Of a stretch of 58,838 bases of DNA, positions 31,692-40,975 are shown piece by piece. The first letter of the stretch is position 1. The number at the start of each line of letters is the position of its first letter. Both the position numbers and the translations under genes were made by a program. Under the pieces are notes generated by a model. The model searched no databases, was not told the DNA's origin, and saw nothing but the letters and a program-made list of their open reading frames with translations. Source of the DNA: UBA1715 sp045600045 (lineage in GTDB: Bacteria > Bacteroidota > Bacteroidia > Bacteroidales > UBA1715); assembly GCA_045600045.1 (NCBI GenBank), contig JAZRXD010000037.1, forward strand, positions 1 to 58,838, written 5' to 3'.

Positions 31692-33164
31692 ATGAAAAAA
31701 ATTCTTGTTACAGCCCTTACGGCTTTCTTGGGTGCGGCCTCGGCTGTTGCTATTATGTATGTAATCAACCCAAAAACTCTTAATTGTTCGGATTCTATTG
31801 CCCAAAATGAGCAATCAGGTTTTGTCCGTAGCGTTTCCTATTCGAATTCTTCCAGCGGTGGAGGTGTTGATTTTACCGAAGCTGCCGAAAAAGTTATGCC
31901 GACGGTGGTGCATATTGCTACAAAAACAACAGTGAGAACATCGGCTTATCCTCCTGGGTTTGACCTTTGGCAAGAATTCTTTGGCGAAAGCTGGGATTTG
32001 CCACAAAAAGAAAATGTGCAACAGGCAAGTGGTTCGGGGGTTATTGTTCAAAAAGACGGATACATTGTTACTAACAACCACGTAGTGAAAGGTGCTGATG
32101 AAATTTCCGTAACACTTCACGACAAACGTGAATTCACTGCAAAAGTGATTGGCACCGATCCCAATACTGATTTGGCATTAATCAAAATCGAAGCTGATGA
32201 CTTAACTCCAATCTCATTCGCCAATAGCGACGATGTGAAAGTTGGGGAATGGTGCTTGGCTGTGGGAAATCCTTTCAATCTAAATTCCACAGTTACTGCT
32301 GGTATCGTGAGTGCGAAAGGACGAAACATCAACATCTTGAAACAAAAATATGCCATTGAATCGTTCATTCAAACCGATGCTGCAATAAATCCTGGTAATA
32401 GTGGTGGTGCGTTAACCAACGCTGCAGGCGATTTAATTGGAATTAACACGGCAATTGCAAGTCCAACGGGTTCTTATACAGGTTATGGTTTTGCAGTTCC
32501 TTCTAACATTGTTTCAAAGGTTATCAGCGATTTGAAAACGTATGGTGTTGTTCAGCGTGGTTTCTTGGGGGTTACAATCCGTGATTTGGATCAAAAACTT
32601 GCCGATGAAAAAGGATATGAAATCAAAGCTGGTATATATGTTGATGCGGTTGCCGACGGCGGTGCAGCAGACAAAGCAGGTATCAAGAAAGGTGATGTAA
32701 TTACGTGTATCGACGACACAAAAATAACAAGCACAGCCGAACTACAGGAAATAATTGCCCGCCGTACACCTGGTGATGTCATTCGTGTTTGTGTGGTTCG
32801 CAATGGTTCAAAAGAAATGGTTTTAGATGTTTGCCTAACTAATAAGGATGGAAACGAGAAAATTGTGGGAAAAGACAATAGCGACGTTTCAAGCATTTTG
32901 GGCATTACTGTGAAAGATGCGGATTCTAAGACTTTGAAAAAATTGGGTCTTTCGAATGGTGTTGAGGTTACTTCGGTTGAAGATGGTGTTGTGAAAAAGC
33001 ACACAAATATGCGTAAAGGTTTCATTATCACCAAGGTCGATAATGAAGTGGTGAAATCATCCGAGCAATTCATCGAAATAATGAAGGGAAAAACTGGCGG
33101 TGTGATGATTGAAGGAGTTTATACCGATGTGGCAGGAACGTTTTATTATGCATTTGGAATGTAA
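31692..33164 (+). CDS. Do/DegP-type periplasmic serine protease (HtrA)
   Basis: HtrA/DegP degrades or refolds damaged envelope proteins. The 490-residue protein has an N-terminal membrane/signal segment, then the trypsin-like domain with catalytic His130 (TNNHVVKG), Asp160 (DPNTDLALIKI) and Ser237 (PGNSGGAL), then two PDZ domains (about 295-385 and 400-490). The triad is intact. An AAGGAAG stretch 5 bp before the ATG is a stronger ribosome site than is usual in this window. It is transcribed divergently from the methyltransferase operon, with about 670 bp between them. Confidence 0.96.
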   Translation: MKKILVTALTAFLGAASAVAIMYVINPKTLNCSDSIAQNEQSGFVRSVSYSNSSSGGGVDFTEAAEKVMPTVVHIATKTTVRTSAYPPGFDLWQEFFGESWDLPQKENVQQASGSGVIVQKDGYIVTNNHVVKGADEISVTLHDKREFTAKVIGTDPNTDLALIKIEADDLTPISFANSDDVKVGEWCLAVGNPFNLNSTVTAGIVSAKGRNINILKQKYAIESFIQTDAAINPGNSGGALTNAAGDLIGINTAIASPTGSYTGYGFAVPSNIVSKVISDLKTYGVVQRGFLGVTIRDLDQKLADEKGYEIKAGIYVDAVADGGAADKAGIKKGDVITCIDDTKITSTAELQEIIARRTPGDVIRVCVVRNGSKEMVLDVCLTNKDGNEKIVGKDNSDVSSILGITVKDADSKTLKKLGLSNGVEVTSVEDGVVKKHTNMRKGFIITKVDNEVVKSSEQFIEIMKGKTGGVMIEGVYTDVAGTFYYAFGM

Positions 33165-33202
33165 TTGAATTTGTTAGGGTAACAACGTATTAACAAATAA
33201 TA

Positions 33203-33210
33203 TATCTTTG
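33203..33210 (+). promoter_or_regulatory. -7 box of the DUF1573 gene
   Basis: TATCTTTG fits TAnnTTTG, 26 bp before the ATG at 33236. No -33 TTTG lies at normal spacing. Confidence 0.5.
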
Positions 33211-33235
33211 TCAAAAATTTTAAAATTGTAGTGAT

Positions 33236-33652
33236 ATGAAAAAAGTAGTAGTTCTTTTAAGTGCAATATTTTGTTTTGCAATGTGTGGATTCGCACAAGA
33301 AACAGAAAAACAAGAATCAGGTGTTGTTTTCGATAAGTTGGTTAATGACTACGGAACAATAGAAAAAGGCTCAGATGGAAAATGTGTATTTACATTCACC
33401 AACACTACGGACACTCCTCTTATTTTAACTAATGTTCAAGCTTCTTGCGGTTGTACTGTTCCAAGTTGGCCTCGTGAAGCAATCAATCCTGGAGAATCTA
33501 ACGTAATCAATGTAAAATACAACACTAACAATGTTGGTCATTTTACAAAACGTATCTCGGTTTTCACAAACAAACAGGATACTCCTATTGTTTTGACAAT
33601 TACAGGACAAGTTGTTGAAGCAACAGTTCCTGAAGCGGCTCCAGAAAAATAA
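33236..33652 (+). CDS. DUF1573 domain secreted protein
   Basis: The 138-residue protein has a signal peptide (ending CGFAQE) and a single DUF1573 domain (Ig-like/ASH type): VFTFTNTTDTPLILTNVQAS, CGCTVPSWPREAINPGES, and KRISVFTNKQDTPIVLTITG. Such proteins are common and uncharacterised in the Bacteroidota periplasm. It is single, with a promoter box and a terminator. Confidence 0.92.
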   Translation: MKKVVVLLSAIFCFAMCGFAQETEKQESGVVFDKLVNDYGTIEKGSDGKCVFTFTNTTDTPLILTNVQASCGCTVPSWPREAINPGESNVINVKYNTNNVGHFTKRISVFTNKQDTPIVLTITGQVVEATVPEAAPEK

Positions 33653-33670
33653 TAGTTCTCTTCGGAAGTA

Positions 33671-33706
33671 AAAAGCAATCAATTAAATTGGTTGCTTTTT
33701 TTTTGC
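33671..33706 (+). terminator. Rho-independent terminator
   Basis: AAAAGCAATCAATT and AATTGGTTGCTTTT form a stem with one G-U pair, followed by a T-run. It ends the DUF1573 gene. The centre is tightly spaced, so the innermost pairs must open. Confidence 0.8.
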
Positions 33707-33749
33707 CAAAAATTGGGATATCAAAGTGTAACTTTTACAATTAGATTTG

Positions 33750-33757
33750 TATCTTTG
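33750..33757 (+). promoter_or_regulatory. -7 box of the GH5 gene
   Basis: TATCTTTG lies 19 bp before the ATG at 33776. It falls inside a longer open frame and so supports that start. Confidence 0.55.
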
Positions 33758-33775
33758 AAACCTAAATCAATGATT

Positions 33776-35320
33776 ATGAATAAAAAGATATTTTTCGGAA
33801 CGATTTTAAGTTTCTTTTTGCTGACTAACCTACAAGCACAAAATTATCCAAGTTACAATACGAATCCGCTTCCGCCCGACAAAACAGGTATGGAACACAA
33901 TGCCGTTGAATTGGTTAAGAAAATGGGTTTGGGTTGGAATTTAGGAAACTCTTTCGAGGCAATTTTGTGGGTTCCCGATGAGAACAATCCTGGGAAATAT
34001 CGTCCGACTTCCGCAGTGGAACGTCCTGATATGTCGTTTGAATCGGCTTGGGGGAATCCAGAAGTAACGCATTTGGTTTCCGACGGTGTTTACAAACAAG
34101 GTTTCAATGTATATCGTATTCCGTGTGCGTGGGATTTGTATGTTGTTGATACGGCAAATGCCAAGATTCAGGATTTTTGGTTTGCACGCGTGAAACAAAC
34201 CATTGATTCGTGTATGAAACATCCCGACATGTATGTTTTGTTGAACATCCACTACGACGGTGGTTGGTTGGAAACAAACTGTAATCCCGACAAGCAGGAA
34301 ATCAACAATAAAAAACAGAAAGCATATTGGGAACAAATTGCAACATATTTCCGCGATTACGATGAACGTTTGTTGTTTGCTGCCTGCAACGAACCGAATG
34401 TGCACAACGAAACACAAATGAAGGTTTTGGCATCGTACGAACAGACATTTGTTGACGCTGTACGTGCAACAGGTGGCCGAAATTATTATAGAACGCTTAT
34501 TATTCAAGGTCCTTCAACCGATATTGACGAAACGATGAGATTGATGCGCGTTCAGAAGGACGACGCTGTTCCTATGAAAACAGCAGAGCGTTTGGCAATG
34601 TGGAAGGATTCTTTGAATCTTACTCCTGCTCAGTTGGAACAATTGTGGGCAATTGAAAAGAAATACAATCCTGAATTTGATGTGGAGGAACGCGATGAAA
34701 TTTTCGATGCAAAGCGTGCCCGCGAGCAAACTCGTATAGTAAAAATCAAGGAGGTTCTTACCGACCAACAAAATGTAAAATTGCAGGAATTGGAAGTTTC
34801 CAATCAATTGACGTTGCCGGTTGATGTGATTCCAGACCGACTGATGATGGAAGTACACTATTATTCGCCTTGGACATTTGCCGGAATGACTGAGGATGCC
34901 GATTGGGGGAAAGAATGTTTCTATTGGGGAGAACGAAATATGAATCCGAAAGATCCTGAACGTAGTCCAAATTCAACATACGGAGATCTTAACTATTTGA
35001 AAGACCATTTCAACATGATGAAAGTTAGTTTTGTTGACAAAGGAATTCCTGTTATTTTGGGAGAATATGGTTGTAACCGCAAGGAATTTAACGATACGTT
35101 GGTACAACGATTACACCATCAGTCGAGAATGGATTGGCTGTACGAAGTAACGAAAAATGCTTTGGAATATGGCTTAGTTCCCGTGTATTGGGACAATGGT
35201 TATATAGGAACTCCTTCGATGGGATTGTTCAATCGTTTGAATGGAAAACCATGCGATCCGGAAGCTGTTGAGATAATAAAACAAGCAGCGAAAGATGCTG
35301 ATAAATACTGGAAGGAATAG
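33776..35320 (+). CDS. GH5 endoglucanase-type enzyme with internal LTxxQ helical insert
   Basis: From MNKKIFFGTILSFFLLTNLQ the product has 514 residues with a signal peptide. It is a family 5 glycoside hydrolase (retaining, beta-1,4-glucan type): GWNLGNSFEA (53-62), RIPCAWD, LLNIHYDGGW, acid/base Glu206 in CNEPN, HYYSPW (361) and nucleophile Glu430 in LGEYGC. Between strands 5 and 6 a charged helical segment of about 93 residues is inserted (about 262-354), with LTPAQ (282) and LTDQQ (328), resembling periplasmic Spy/CpxP-like LTxxQ proteins. No T9SS sorting tail is present, so it may stay in the periplasm. The neighbouring genes do not suggest a dedicated cluster. Confidence 0.92.
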   Translation: MNKKIFFGTILSFFLLTNLQAQNYPSYNTNPLPPDKTGMEHNAVELVKKMGLGWNLGNSFEAILWVPDENNPGKYRPTSAVERPDMSFESAWGNPEVTHLVSDGVYKQGFNVYRIPCAWDLYVVDTANAKIQDFWFARVKQTIDSCMKHPDMYVLLNIHYDGGWLETNCNPDKQEINNKKQKAYWEQIATYFRDYDERLLFAACNEPNVHNETQMKVLASYEQTFVDAVRATGGRNYYRTLIIQGPSTDIDETMRLMRVQKDDAVPMKTAERLAMWKDSLNLTPAQLEQLWAIEKKYNPEFDVEERDEIFDAKRAREQTRIVKIKEVLTDQQNVKLQELEVSNQLTLPVDVIPDRLMMEVHYYSPWTFAGMTEDADWGKECFYWGERNMNPKDPERSPNSTYGDLNYLKDHFNMMKVSFVDKGIPVILGEYGCNRKEFNDTLVQRLHHQSRMDWLYEVTKNALEYGLVPVYWDNGYIGTPSMGLFNRLNGKPCDPEAVEIIKQAAKDADKYWKE

Positions 35321-35432
35321 TTTCCGGAGATAGGAACCAAAAAAACGGGAACAATGTATAATTGGTTTTGAGTTTATTGATTATGGTTTATTGAATAAAT
35401 CTTCAATCGTCCATTTTCAATTTCATTACGCA

Positions 35433-36458
35433 TTATTTTAGTCCTCTTACGTTCTTTTCCCAATTCCAAGCCGAAAGCAGTACGTCGGCCAGTGGGGTTT
35501 TTGCAGTCCATCCAAGTTCCTTTTCGGCAAGAGAACTATCGGCCCACACTTGTTCTATATCGCCAGTTCTTCTACCTACAATCTTATATGGAAGATTTGC
35601 GCCTGTAGCGTCCATAAATGTGTGGACTAATTCCAAAACAGAGATGCCTTTGCCTGTACCTAAATTGAACACTTCCACTTCGGCTTTGTTTTGATTTGCA
35701 AGTAATCGTTGCATTGCTTTCACATGGGCTTTCGCCAAGTCAACCACGTAGATATAATCGCGGATGGCAGAACCGTCGGGAGTGTTGTAATCGTCGCCAA
35801 ATACCGACAATTCTTTGCGTATTCCAGCTGCAGTTTGTGTTACAAATGGAACTAAATTGTTTGGAACGCCTTTTGGCAATTCACCAATTTTTGCAGAAGG
35901 ATGAGCTCCAATAGGATTGAAATAGCGAAGTAGAATAGCTGTGAAATCGTGATACGAAACATTTGCATCGCGGATGATATCTTCGCACATTTGTTTTGTG
36001 TTTCCATACGGCGAAGTTGCTGGCTTGCGAGGTGCGGTTTCGTCAATTGGGAGTTTGTCGGCTTGGCCGTAAACTGTACACGAAGACGAGAAAATAATAT
36101 GTTTGATACCATTCGCACGCATTAGTGTAAGTAGTTGAATCAATCCAAATACGTTGTTGCGATAGTAATCCAAAGATTTTTCCACTGATTCACCTACAGC
36201 TTTCGATGCGGCAAAATGGATAATGGCGTCAATTCCGTGATGTTTTGTCAGGCATTTTTGAAATGCTGTTTCATCGCAAATATCCAATTGCTCAAAAGCG
36301 GGGCGAATACCAGTTATTGATTCAATGCCGTCAAGGACATTGATTTCCGAATTGGAGAGGTTGTCAACTATAACAACTTCGTAGCCCGTTTGAATTAATT
36401 CAACAACAGTATGGGAACCAATATATCCCAATCCGCCAGTAACTAAAATCTTTGCCAT
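35433..36458 (-). CDS. galE: UDP-glucose 4-epimerase
   Basis: GalE interconverts UDP-glucose and UDP-galactose using bound NAD. From MAKILVTGGLGYIGSHTVVE (36458) the protein has 341 residues; a frame to 36479 is open but overlaps the gldD end. Motifs include the NAD-binding GGLGYIG, FAASKAVGESV, SSSCTVYG and the catalytic Tyr/Lys of SPYGNTK. The gene starts 1 bp after the gldD stop, so the two are an operon. Confidence 0.96.
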   Translation of the reverse strand: MAKILVTGGLGYIGSHTVVELIQTGYEVVIVDNLSNSEINVLDGIESITGIRPAFEQLDICDETAFQKCLTKHHGIDAIIHFAASKAVGESVEKSLDYYRNNVFGLIQLLTLMRANGIKHIIFSSSCTVYGQADKLPIDETAPRKPATSPYGNTKQMCEDIIRDANVSYHDFTAILLRYFNPIGAHPSAKIGELPKGVPNNLVPFVTQTAAGIRKELSVFGDDYNTPDGSAIRDYIYVVDLAKAHVKAMQRLLANQNKAEVEVFNLGTGKGISVLELVHTFMDATGANLPYKIVGRRTGDIEQVWADSSLAEKELGWTAKTPLADVLLSAWNWEKNVRGLK

Positions 36459-36459
36459 A

Positions 36460-37041
36460 TTATTTTTTTTGCCATTCAAAAGAACTAATCATTTCAACAA
36501 TGTCTTCGCGGATAAAGTTTGCAACAGGAGCCAACGAGTCTTTGTTTGGTTGGACATTGAAGTACAAGGCTCCACGCACAAAGTTGTTGGTGCTGTCGGT
36601 CACACAGAATTGGAGCAACGACGCGGCGTCGCCTTTTATATCGAAAAGTAGTCCGTGAACATTTTTGTCATCGTAATGGAATTCTTTTGTATTGATTGCA
36701 TCGGCGCGTACTTCGTGGTGAAAAGCGAGATAATGTACATCTTCCACAACTTCGTCCAAGTTGCCGTTCAACTTTCTGTAGCTTACGTGAACTGTGGCAT
36801 TCATCGATGGAAACTGAACGTTAATCCAATATGGTTCTGCATCGGCATCGGTGTCTTGTTCAATCTTTGCGTAAGTAGGAATATTGAATGAGTAAGGAAA
36901 TTCTTTTTCGGAGAATTGCGTGTAGTTACGTTCTGGTAAGTCAATGCGAAAATATCCACGTTGTTTCGGAACTTTTATGTCGCGTTCCTGGCATGCCTGA
37001 AAGGCACAAATAATCGTTATAAAAAGAAGTATTCGTTTCAT
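36460..37041 (-). CDS. gldD: Gliding/T9SS-associated lipoprotein GldD
   Basis: The 193-residue lipoprotein (signal ending CAFQAC) contains PKQRGYFRIDLPERNY, FPYSFNIPTYAKIEQD and LLFDIKGDAASLLQFCVTD, all typical of GldD, which is required for gliding in Flavobacterium and is linked to type IX secretion. This fits the many T9SS sorting domains in the window. In many Bacteroidota the order is ssb-gldE-gldD; here gldE is missing between ssb and gldD (146-bp gap). The galE start follows at once. Confidence 0.92.
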   Translation of the reverse strand: MKRILLFITIICAFQACQERDIKVPKQRGYFRIDLPERNYTQFSEKEFPYSFNIPTYAKIEQDTDADAEPYWINVQFPSMNATVHVSYRKLNGNLDEVVEDVHYLAFHHEVRADAINTKEFHYDDKNVHGLLFDIKGDAASLLQFCVTDSTNNFVRGALYFNVQPNKDSLAPVANFIREDIVEMISSFEWQKK

Positions 37042-37187
37042 AACGTAAAGATAAAAAATAAGGGAATGATATCTATCTTGATTGTAAAAAATCTTGCAGA
37101 TACTTCTTAATTAGAAATCAAGAGTCAGAAGCCAGGAATCAAGGAATGCTTGACAACCGACTTCCGACAACTGATATCAATTACTGA

Positions 37188-37652
37188 TTAAAATGGTAAA
37201 TCGTCAACAGGTTGGTCCGGGGCGGAATAATCCACTTGCGATTCGGCAACCACGCTGGCAGCTGTTTGTTGTGGAATTACTTCTTGTTGTTGATTTTGCT
37301 CCAAAATGCCGCCGTTGTCTTGTTTACGGCCTAATTTGCGAAGTTCGTCAACTACAATTTCTGTAGAATAGCGGGTTTCGTTGTTTTTGTCTTGGTACTG
37401 GGAATAATGGAGACGACCTTCAACATAAACTTGGTCGCCTTTCTTCACGAAATTTTCGCAGAACTTTGCAGTACGTCCCCAAACGGTAAGTCTGTGCCAA
37501 TCGGTGCGTTCCGGCACTTCTGTCCCGTTTTGACGTTTATAGCCGCCTTCGGAAGTGGCTATTCTAAGATGAGCTACCGGTTGGTCTTCCTTAATGTACT
37601 GAACTTCGGGATCGGCACCAACATTTCCAATCAAAATGACTTTGTTAATCAT
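37188..37652 (-). CDS. ssb: Single-stranded DNA-binding protein
   Basis: The 154-residue SSB has an OB-fold N-terminus (MINKVILIGNVGADPEVQYI, TDWHRLTVWGRTAKFCENFV, GDQVYVEGRLHYSQ) and ends in the acidic DDLPF tip that recruits partner proteins. The linker is Gln-rich. It binds single-stranded DNA during replication and repair. Its promoter lies 33-63 bp upstream. Confidence 0.97.
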   Translation of the reverse strand: MINKVILIGNVGADPEVQYIKEDQPVAHLRIATSEGGYKRQNGTEVPERTDWHRLTVWGRTAKFCENFVKKGDQVYVEGRLHYSQYQDKNNETRYSTEIVVDELRKLGRKQDNGGILEQNQQQEVIPQQTAASVVAESQVDYSAPDQPVDDLPF

Positions 37653-37684
37653 GGTTCTTTTTTATTAAATTGGTTAAACTGGCA

Positions 37685-37715
37685 CAAAAATACACTTTTT
37701 AGATTGCGATGCAAA
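37685..37715 (-). promoter_or_regulatory. Promoter of ssb
   Basis: On the minus strand TTTG (37715-37712), 19 bp, and TATTTTTG (37692-37685) match the Bacteroidetes pattern exactly. It separates ssb from the rodA operon upstream. Confidence 0.8.
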
Positions 37716-37728
37716 GAATCAAAATACT

Positions 37729-39162
37729 TTATTGTATCAATTCGGTACGACTTGCATCCAATTTCACGAATATGAAAAGAAGCAGTGTGAATCCCCACAA
37801 CGAGGAGCCTCCATAACTGAAAAATGGCAACGGAATACCAATGACAGGCATTAAACCGATGGTCATGCCAACGTTAATAAGTAAGTGAAAAAACAATATG
37901 CAAGCTACGCAATAGCCGTAAATTCGGCAGAATGGCGTTCGTTGTTGTTCTGCATCGTACATTATTCGTAGGATGAGATATACAAATAAACCAATAATAA
38001 GGAATGTACCTAAAAATCCCCATTCTTCGCCAATGGTACAGAAAATAAAGTCGGTACTTTGTTCTGGTACGAAATCGTTTTTGGTTTGTGTTCCGTTCAA
38101 GAATCCTTTTCCTGTAAGATCGCCCGAACCAATTGCAATCTTCGATTGGATTACGTTAAATTCACTTCCTTGCGGATCTGATTCCAAACCAAAAAACACA
38201 TTTATACGTGTACGTTGGTGGGCTTCCAAAACATTGGTAAATACGTAGTCAACCGACTGGGCAATCATAATGCTTCCGAATGCTATTCCAAATAGTATAA
38301 GGAAGAATGTCATACGTTTTTTGTAGGTATAAACAAGTGTCGGTACCAAAAGAATGCCAAAACTTATTAAGAATAGGATGAGTATGGATAATTTCAATTC
38401 AAAAATGAAGTAAAGAGCTATCGGAATTATGAATACAAGAGGCACAGCTATAAGTGATATAAGCGACAATCTATGGTTTTTTTGTATGCCATAGAGTATA
38501 AATGCAGCCAAACACAAACTAATGGCAATAATTGAAAGTGTTGTACCTCCCCAAATGATTGATAAAGCGAAAATCAATACAGCTCCAATACCAATTAAAA
38601 GTATAGAGAAAGGCATTCCTTCGCGATAGAATACCAAAAAGAATGATGCGAACACCAATGCGGAACCGGCATCGCCTTGTAACACAATCAATCCGGCAGG
38701 TAATCCCATCAATAGGAGTGTTTTTACTGCATCGGAGAATTTAGTGATTTTTACGCCGTAGGTTCCCAAATAACGTGAAACAACTATTGCTGTGGCAAGT
38801 TTTGCAAATTCCGATGGTTGTATCCGTAGTGGTCCAACCTCAAACCATGAACGTGCACCTTTGATTTCGGGTGCAAACAGATAAACCGCTATCAGCGAGA
38901 GTATTATGAACAAATAGAATATGTATGCAAAGGAGTAATAAAATCCTCCATCGATAATTAATATGCCAACAGCTAACAAAAATGCTGCACCAATCCAGAT
39001 AAGTTGTTTCCCATACTTTTGCGACACATCGAAAATTGAAGACGCATTCTCATCGAATACGGCTGAATAAATATTTATCCAGCCGGCAAAAACTAAAAAT
39101 ATGTAGATAATTACTATCTGCCAGTCAATTCGATGTAATATGTTTGCTGTACGTTGAGCCAT
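37729..39162 (-). CDS. rodA: Rod-shape peptidoglycan polymerase RodA
   Basis: RodA is the SEDS-family glycosyltransferase that polymerises lipid II for cell elongation with PBP2. The 477-residue membrane protein shows GARSWFEVGPLRIQPSEFAK, LVLQGDAGSALV-like IVLQGDAGSALVFASF, and GIPLPFFSYGGSS. It is longer than usual because of extra hydrophobic segments in the middle (about 200-290). Its start overlaps the mrdA stop by 1 bp. It is the last gene of the mre-mrd operon. Confidence 0.96.
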   Translation of the reverse strand: MAQRTANILHRIDWQIVIIYIFLVFAGWINIYSAVFDENASSIFDVSQKYGKQLIWIGAAFLLAVGILIIDGGFYYSFAYIFYLFIILSLIAVYLFAPEIKGARSWFEVGPLRIQPSEFAKLATAIVVSRYLGTYGVKITKFSDAVKTLLLMGLPAGLIVLQGDAGSALVFASFFLVFYREGMPFSILLIGIGAVLIFALSIIWGGTTLSIIAISLCLAAFILYGIQKNHRLSLISLIAVPLVFIIPIALYFIFELKLSILILFLISFGILLVPTLVYTYKKRMTFFLILFGIAFGSIMIAQSVDYVFTNVLEAHQRTRINVFFGLESDPQGSEFNVIQSKIAIGSGDLTGKGFLNGTQTKNDFVPEQSTDFIFCTIGEEWGFLGTFLIIGLFVYLILRIMYDAEQQRTPFCRIYGYCVACILFFHLLINVGMTIGLMPVIGIPLPFFSYGGSSLWGFTLLLFIFVKLDASRTELIQ

Positions 39163-40973
39163 TAGTGAAGAAAGTCTTTTTCAAGTATTTGTCGTTCGCG
39201 CCATGTGTTCGAAACGGTGTCTTTCAGATATTTTTCTATCATAAGACTTGCAATAGGAGCCGCCCAAGTTGCCCCAAAACCTGCATTTTCCACGTAAACG
39301 GAAATTGCAATTTGTGGATTTTCACGTGGAGCGAAGGCCATAAATATAGAGTGGTCGGCTCCGTGTGGGTTTTGTGCCGTCCCCGTTTTACCGCAAATGG
39401 CAATGTCTTTTATTGCAACGTGCCAAGCTGTAGAACCAGGTCCGCCTTGCACAACTTGATACATGCCTTCGGTAACTATGTCGAAGTATTTTTTACTGAC
39501 ACTTGTTTCGTGACGTTGTATAAATGATTTGTCGAATACAGTATCGTCGATTTCTTTTACCACGTGAGGTGTGTAGTAGTATCCTTTGTTAGCTATTGTT
39601 GCCGCTATATTTGCCATCTGTAGAGGAGTCATGGCAATTTCACCTTGACCTATCGACAACGAAACAATTGTAAGCGATTTCCAGCGGTTGTATCCATATA
39701 CTTTGTCATAATATTCCGCTTTAGGAATAATGCCAGGACGTTCACTTGGCAAGTCAACTCCTAACTTGTTTCCAAGTCCGAAGGTTTTGATGTGTGATTG
39801 CCATGTTAGGAAACCATCGCGTACGGAGGTATATTTCGGAGCATCGAGTATGGCTCTGAATTCGTTGCAATAATATGCGTTGCACGACATTTTGATAGAT
39901 TCAATTAGGTCGATAGGAGATTGATGGTTGTGGCAACCCACGTGCAAGCCACCGGAATAGTATCCCATTTGGCAACCATACATAGTGTGCGGCGTAACGA
40001 TACCTTCTTCCAAACCAATCAATGCATTCAATGTTTTGAATGTTGACCCAGGAGGATAACGGTCACCTTGGATAGGACGGTTGTACAATGGTTTTAGTGG
40101 ATCGTTGGCAAGTTTGGTGTAGTTTTCGGATACCAGACGTCCGACCATGATATTTGGGTCGAATGTAGGAGCGGAGACAAGTGCGAGAATTTCGCCAGTA
40201 CGAGGATCAAGGGCTACGATACTACCTTTTTTATTTGCCATAAGTTTTTCGCCATATTGCTGCAACTCAATATCAAGAGTTGTGGTAATATTTTTCCCCA
40301 ATACCACTGGCTTATCATATTTCCCATTTTCCAAAGAACCTTTCACGCGGCCTTTCACATCTACTTGGTAGTAGTTTCCGCCTTTTACACCGCACAGATA
40401 CGGTTCGTATGTTTTCTCTATACCGATTTTACCAATATAGTCGCCTTGCTCGTAGTAACTGTTGTTTTTTATATCTTCGTTGTTTACCTCACTGATGTAG
40501 CCTAATACCAATGCGCCGCAATGGTAGGGATAGTTGCGTACGGTACGTGTCTGCACGTAGAAACCAGGGAAGTTGAACAATTGTTCCTGCAACTGGGCGT
40601 ATGTTTCGGCACTGATTTGTTTGATGATGGGATATGGGCGGTAGCGGTTCTTTTGGGCTTTTTTCAGTTCTGTTTCGAACGATTCTTTGCTCACATTTAT
40701 AATGGAAAGAAGGGCTGCTGTATCCAAATCTTTTATCTGTCCGGTAACGACCATCAAATCGTATGCCGCTTCGTTTGCCACGATAAGTTTACCATTACGA
40801 TCGTAAATAAGACCTCGTGCAGGATGATGTACTTCGAAACGACGGCTGTTGTTGAGTGCGTTGAGTTTGTAAGAATCGTCGATGACTTGGATATAGAACA
40901 ATCTTCCTATGTATAGTAATGCAACCGCAATTACTAAAGAAGAAAGAAGTGCTCTACGATTGGACAAATCCAT
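39162..40973 (-). CDS. mrdA: Penicillin-binding protein 2 (elongation transpeptidase)
   Basis: PBP2 cross-links side-wall peptidoglycan in the elongation complex. The 603-residue protein has one N-terminal membrane segment, the dimerisation domain with GRLFYIQVIDDSYKLNA and NSRRFEVHHPARGLIYDRNG, and a transpeptidase domain with active-site Ser in PGSTFKTLNA, SCN (about residue 364) and CGKTGTAQN. Active-site motifs are intact. It lies 2 bp after mreD. Confidence 0.96.
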   Translation of the reverse strand: MDLSNRRALLSSLVIAVALLYIGRLFYIQVIDDSYKLNALNNSRRFEVHHPARGLIYDRNGKLIVANEAAYDLMVVTGQIKDLDTAALLSIINVSKESFETELKKAQKNRYRPYPIIKQISAETYAQLQEQLFNFPGFYVQTRTVRNYPYHCGALVLGYISEVNNEDIKNNSYYEQGDYIGKIGIEKTYEPYLCGVKGGNYYQVDVKGRVKGSLENGKYDKPVVLGKNITTTLDIELQQYGEKLMANKKGSIVALDPRTGEILALVSAPTFDPNIMVGRLVSENYTKLANDPLKPLYNRPIQGDRYPPGSTFKTLNALIGLEEGIVTPHTMYGCQMGYYSGGLHVGCHNHQSPIDLIESIKMSCNAYYCNEFRAILDAPKYTSVRDGFLTWQSHIKTFGLGNKLGVDLPSERPGIIPKAEYYDKVYGYNRWKSLTIVSLSIGQGEIAMTPLQMANIAATIANKGYYYTPHVVKEIDDTVFDKSFIQRHETSVSKKYFDIVTEGMYQVVQGGPGSTAWHVAIKDIAICGKTGTAQNPHGADHSIFMAFAPRENPQIAISVYVENAGFGATWAAPIASLMIEKYLKDTVSNTWRERQILEKDFLH

Positions 40974-40975
40974 TG

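Noticed and set aside
33941..34507. 188-residue minus-strand open frame in the GH5 gene
   Set aside because: Antisense to conserved catalytic sequence of GH5; a codon-bias artefact.
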